Source: Pseudonocardia sp. 73-21
GTDB lineage: Bacteria; Actinomycetota; Actinomycetes; Mycobacteriales; Pseudonocardiaceae
Assembly (NCBI RefSeq): GCF_001899645.1
Contig: NZ_MKVV01000091.1
Coordinates: forward strand, 240,727 to 304,726
Direction: 5' to 3'
DNA: 64,000 bases
Position numbers and translations under genes: made by a program. The notes beneath the pieces were generated by a model that ran no database searches, was not told where the DNA came from, and saw only the letters and a program-made list of their open reading frames with translations. Positions 61,728-64,000 of the stretch are shown one piece after another. The number at the start of each line of letters is the position of its first letter. Positions within the stretch are counted from its first letter, which is position 1.

Positions 61728-62899
61728 CGGGGCAGGCTCGCGGCCAGGACGTCGACGAACGACACGTCCTCGGCGGCCACGCCGAACACCCGGCCGCGCT
61801 GCACGGTGCGGCGTGCCCAGGCCGTGTGGGGCCGGATCTCGTTCATCTTGTTGCGTCGCCCCGACGCCATCACGCCGCTGCCGCGCCCCGCGTTCAGCAC
61901 GTCGGTGGCGTCGCGGTGCTCCTCCGACGACACCACCGACAGCGCGTTGACGACCGAGACGTGCGTGGGGTGGATGGTGGTCTTGCCCGTGAGGCCGTTG
62001 GCCTGGTCGAGCTGCACCTCGCGGATGAGCCCGTCGATGGCCCGCGACACGAGCCGCCCGCGCAGCTCGGGCTCGTTGTGCTCGTCGAACGGGGAGCGCC
62101 GCAGCTGCGGCTTGAAGATCCGCTCGTGGCCCGAGAAGTACTCCCACACCGGCCCGGACACCGTGAAGCCGGTGCCGTCGGCGCGGCCCAGCACGTTGAC
62201 GACGTCGGCGATGAGGTCGGCCACCACCTTGATGTCGTAGATCGACAGGTCGGGGGAGCGGCGCAGGCCGTAGAGCGCGCACAGGTCGGTGGCGCCGATG
62301 CGGACGGCGAGGATGCGGTGGCGGTCGCGGTGCAGGACCGCGCGCAGGCGGGTGAGCTCGTGGACGCGGGTCTCGGCGTAGAGCACGGCCCCGGACTCGA
62401 TCACCGGCATCGCCTTCAGCGCGGTACCGGCGATGCGGTCGGCCTCGTCGAGGGCGCGGAGGTAACCGGTGCCGCTGTCGGCGGTGAACTTCGGCAGCAC
62501 GAACCCGTCGAGCATCGCCACGGACGGGCCGAGCCTGCGCACCAGCGCGGGGATCTGCTCCGGCGCCCGCACCCGCACGAACAGCAACGGCATGTCCGTC
62601 CGCTCGTCGTGCAGGATGCGCAGCGCGTCGACGAGGTTGTCCTCGGCGTAGGACACCTGCTCGTCGGCGATGGCGTCCTCGAGGCAGGCCACGACGGACG
62701 TGACGCCGGCTGCGGCCTGCTTCGCGATGTCGGCGGCCAGCGAGGGCCGGTCGGCCGGCATGTAGAGGGTGGCGCCGAGCGCCACCGAGAGCAGCTCCGG
62801 GCCGCTGTCGCGGTGGAGCTGCTCCGGTGGACGCTCGAACAGGGCCTTCGTGTCGGACGCGCTCAGATGACGGAAATGACGCACGGGTTCCCACCTCAT
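61724..62899 (-). CDS. HpcH/HpaI (CitE-like) C-C bond lyase
   Basis: A 391-residue TIM-barrel lyase of the CitE/HpcH type (C-C bond lyase of ter clusters). SVALGATLYMPADRPSLAAD, VIESGAVLYAETRVHELTRL, VRIGATDLCALYGLRRSPD, KTTIHPTHVSVVNAL are conserved. It cleaves or forms an oxo-acid bond. ATG at 62899; a GTG 12 bases upstream is possible. Confidence 0.9.
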   Translation of the reverse strand: MRWEPVRHFRHLSASDTKALFERPPEQLHRDSGPELLSVALGATLYMPADRPSLAADIAKQAAAGVTSVVACLEDAIADEQVSYAEDNLVDALRILHDERTDMPLLFVRVRAPEQIPALVRRLGPSVAMLDGFVLPKFTADSGTGYLRALDEADRIAGTALKAMPVIESGAVLYAETRVHELTRLRAVLHRDRHRILAVRIGATDLCALYGLRRSPDLSIYDIKVVADLIADVVNVLGRADGTGFTVSGPVWEYFSGHERIFKPQLRRSPFDEHNEPELRGRLVSRAIDGLIREVQLDQANGLTGKTTIHPTHVSVVNALSVVSSEEHRDATDVLNAGRGSGVMASGRRNKMNEIRPHTAWARRTVQRGRVFGVAAEDVSFVDVLAASLPR

Positions 62900-62930
62900 G
62901 TCGTGCGCCACCCCGTTGTGACACATCTGT

Positions 62931-63614
62931 TCACTTACGACCGCGCGCCCACTCCATCCCCCAGTTGTAGGCGCGGTCCACGTCGGCCTGGCCGCCGCGG
63001 ATGTACTGCACCTCGCGACGAACGGTGAGCTCGCCGCCCTTGTTCTCCAGCATGGCGATGACGCAGGTCGGTGACCCCGAGTCGGCCTCGTCGAGCCGGA
63101 CCTCGATCTCCGGGCCGGACGCCGGGAACAGCGTGACGACACCGTCGGCCGCCGCCCAGTTGGGCACACCCTCGTAGATGAAGGCGAACACGAGGATGCG
63201 CCTGATCTCGCTGACGCGCGACAGGTCGATGAACATGTTCTCGCCGCCGACGACGGCGCCGGAGCGGTCGTCGCCGTCGAGCCGGATGATCGGCGCGCCC
63301 CGGTAGGGGGCCTGGAACGCGTTGCCCAGTGCCTGCACCACGCCCTTGCTGCCGTCGGTGAACTCCCACAGGCAGGCCAGGTCGAGGTCGATGCCGGACG
63401 GGGCGCCCGCCAGCTTGGCGAGGAACCCCTTCTTCGCCGGGGCGGCGCCGGTGCTCCACTGCAGGTTGACCCGCAGCTGGCCGCCCGCGCCGCCGCGCTT
63501 GGTGAGCGAGACGCTGGGCGCCGACTTCGTCAGCGTCACCTTGCTCAGCGAAACAGCCGGCCCGGCGGCCGGTTCCGCGGACTTCGAGGGACGCTTGTTG
63601 TAGTCGATGGCCAT
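62931..63614 (-). CDS. TerA/TerD family protein
   Basis: A 227-residue TerD-fold protein of the TerA kind: VSLSKVTLTKSAPSVSLTKR, RVNLQWSTGAAPAKKGFLAK, RLDGDDRSGAVVGGENMFID (metal loop in the TerA form) and VRREVQYIRGGQADVDRAYN. It follows the partial TerD gene by 10 bases. The ATG at 63614 is in the usual place. Confidence 0.9.
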   Translation of the reverse strand: MAIDYNKRPSKSAEPAAGPAVSLSKVTLTKSAPSVSLTKRGGAGGQLRVNLQWSTGAAPAKKGFLAKLAGAPSGIDLDLACLWEFTDGSKGVVQALGNAFQAPYRGAPIIRLDGDDRSGAVVGGENMFIDLSRVSEIRRILVFAFIYEGVPNWAAADGVVTLFPASGPEIEVRLDEADSGSPTCVIAMLENKGGELTVRREVQYIRGGQADVDRAYNWGMEWARGRK

Positions 63615-63624
63615 CAGCGCGGGA

Positions 63625-64000
63625 TCAGACGTTGACGCCGAAGTCGCGGGCGATGCCCGCAAGGCCCGACGCGTAGCCCTGGCCGACCGCTCGGAACTTC
63701 CAGTCGGCGCCGTTGCGGTAGAGCTCGCCGAAGACCATGGCCGTCTCGGTGGAGGCGTCCTCGGTGAGGTCGTAGCGGGCGATCTCCTTCTGGTCGGCGG
63801 CGTTGACCACGCGGATGAACGCGTTGCGCACCTGGCCGAAGCTCTGCGAGCGGGCGTCGGCGTCGTAGATGCTGACGGGGAACACGACCTTGTCGACGGT
63901 GGGGTCCATGCCCGCGAGGTTGACCTTGACCTGCTCGTCGTCGCCCTCGCCCTCGCCGGTGAGGTTGTCGCCGGTGTGCTCGACGGTGCCGTCGGGGCTG
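63625..64000 (-). CDS. TerD family protein (5' end outside window)
   Basis: The C-terminal 124 residues of a TerD protein; the frame is open to the window end. The Ca-binding loop HTGDNLTGEGEGDDE and QVKVNLAGMDPTVDKVVFPV are intact, ending GYASGLAGIARDFGVNV. It heads, as far as seen, the leftward ter operon. Confidence 0.92.
   Translation of the reverse strand, partial: SPDGTVEHTGDNLTGEGEGDDEQVKVNLAGMDPTVDKVVFPVSIYDADARSQSFGQVRNAFIRVVNAADQKEIARYDLTEDASTETAMVFGELYRNGADWKFRAVGQGYASGLAGIARDFGVNV

Noticed and set aside
60360..62924. One very long minus-strand frame of 854 codons
   Set aside because: Only the part up to 61727 is a real gene (PRTase-TRSP). Beyond that the frame is an Arg/Ala-rich shadow of the lyase gene in another frame.

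Overview
The window comes from a high-GC actinobacterium. Codons end almost always in G or C, GTG starts are common, and many genes are coupled by 4-base ATGA or GTGA overlaps. It carries phosphatidylinositol-mannoside genes, a Tat component, two luciferase-like oxidoreductases and an F420-type PPOX enzyme. Gene content and order around thrS-HIT-pgsA-patA-pimA-pdxS-pdxT-yebC match the block known from Mycobacterium tuberculosis (Rv2614c to Rv2603c). A member of the Pseudonocardiaceae is my best guess, but this is inferred from style and synteny. I saw no rRNA, tRNA, CRISPR array, insertion sequence or phage gene.

Layout. Positions 1-5150 hold lipid activation genes (acyl-CoA dehydrogenase fragment, acyl-CoA ligase), an L,D-transpeptidase lipoprotein, a luciferase-like oxidoreductase, TatA and small membrane proteins. 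Positions 5120-9062 are a SWIM zinc-finger gene coupled to an SNF2 helicase. Positions 9200-18200 are mixed metabolic and regulatory genes: GNAT, pirin, SMP-30, PPOX, hydrolase, AraC, a PAS/GAF/SpoIIE phosphatase with a coupled kinase, and a TipAS-type MerR regulator with a readable promoter. Positions 18200-25141 hold a class A PBP, hydrolase, pyrophosphatase, nitronate monooxygenase, an NTF2-like protein and a second luciferase-like enzyme. Positions 25332-27994 are four consecutive Roadblock-like genes. Positions 28065-35305 form the conserved translation, phospholipid/PIM and PLP block up to pdxS.

Between pdxS and pdxT lie 12.7 kb of accessory genes (35306-48020): a secreted GH16 enzyme, an SDR, a decayed amidohydrolase, an XRE-cupin regulator divergent from azlCD, an SDR-SRPBCC fusion, an MFS exporter, EF-G2, malic enzyme, and a tyrosinase with a separately encoded partner. 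pdxT and yebC follow.

From 49671 to the window end there is a tellurium-resistance-type (Ter) stress island. It holds a TerD domain fused to a PD-(D/E)XK-like nuclease domain, a GrpE-like/Hsp70-like/FN3 module, a DUF475 (TerC-like) membrane protein with TerD, and a leftward operon. That operon reads TerD, TerA-like, CitE-like lyase, PRTase-TRSP, StiP-like PRTase-PELOTA, HAD phosphatase, TerB. The leftward operon matches the biosynthetic ter clusters predicted to make a nucleoside-like metabolite; the added nuclease and chaperone parts make this the most interesting stretch.

Other notable signals are two 40-base perfect hairpins with compensatory base-pair changes (40250 and 57824), a ~70-base dyad repeat present twice (9118 and 37288), a 24-bp perfect inverted repeat before yebC, and two GTTCG-N6-CGAAC sites in the XRE/azlC intergenic region.
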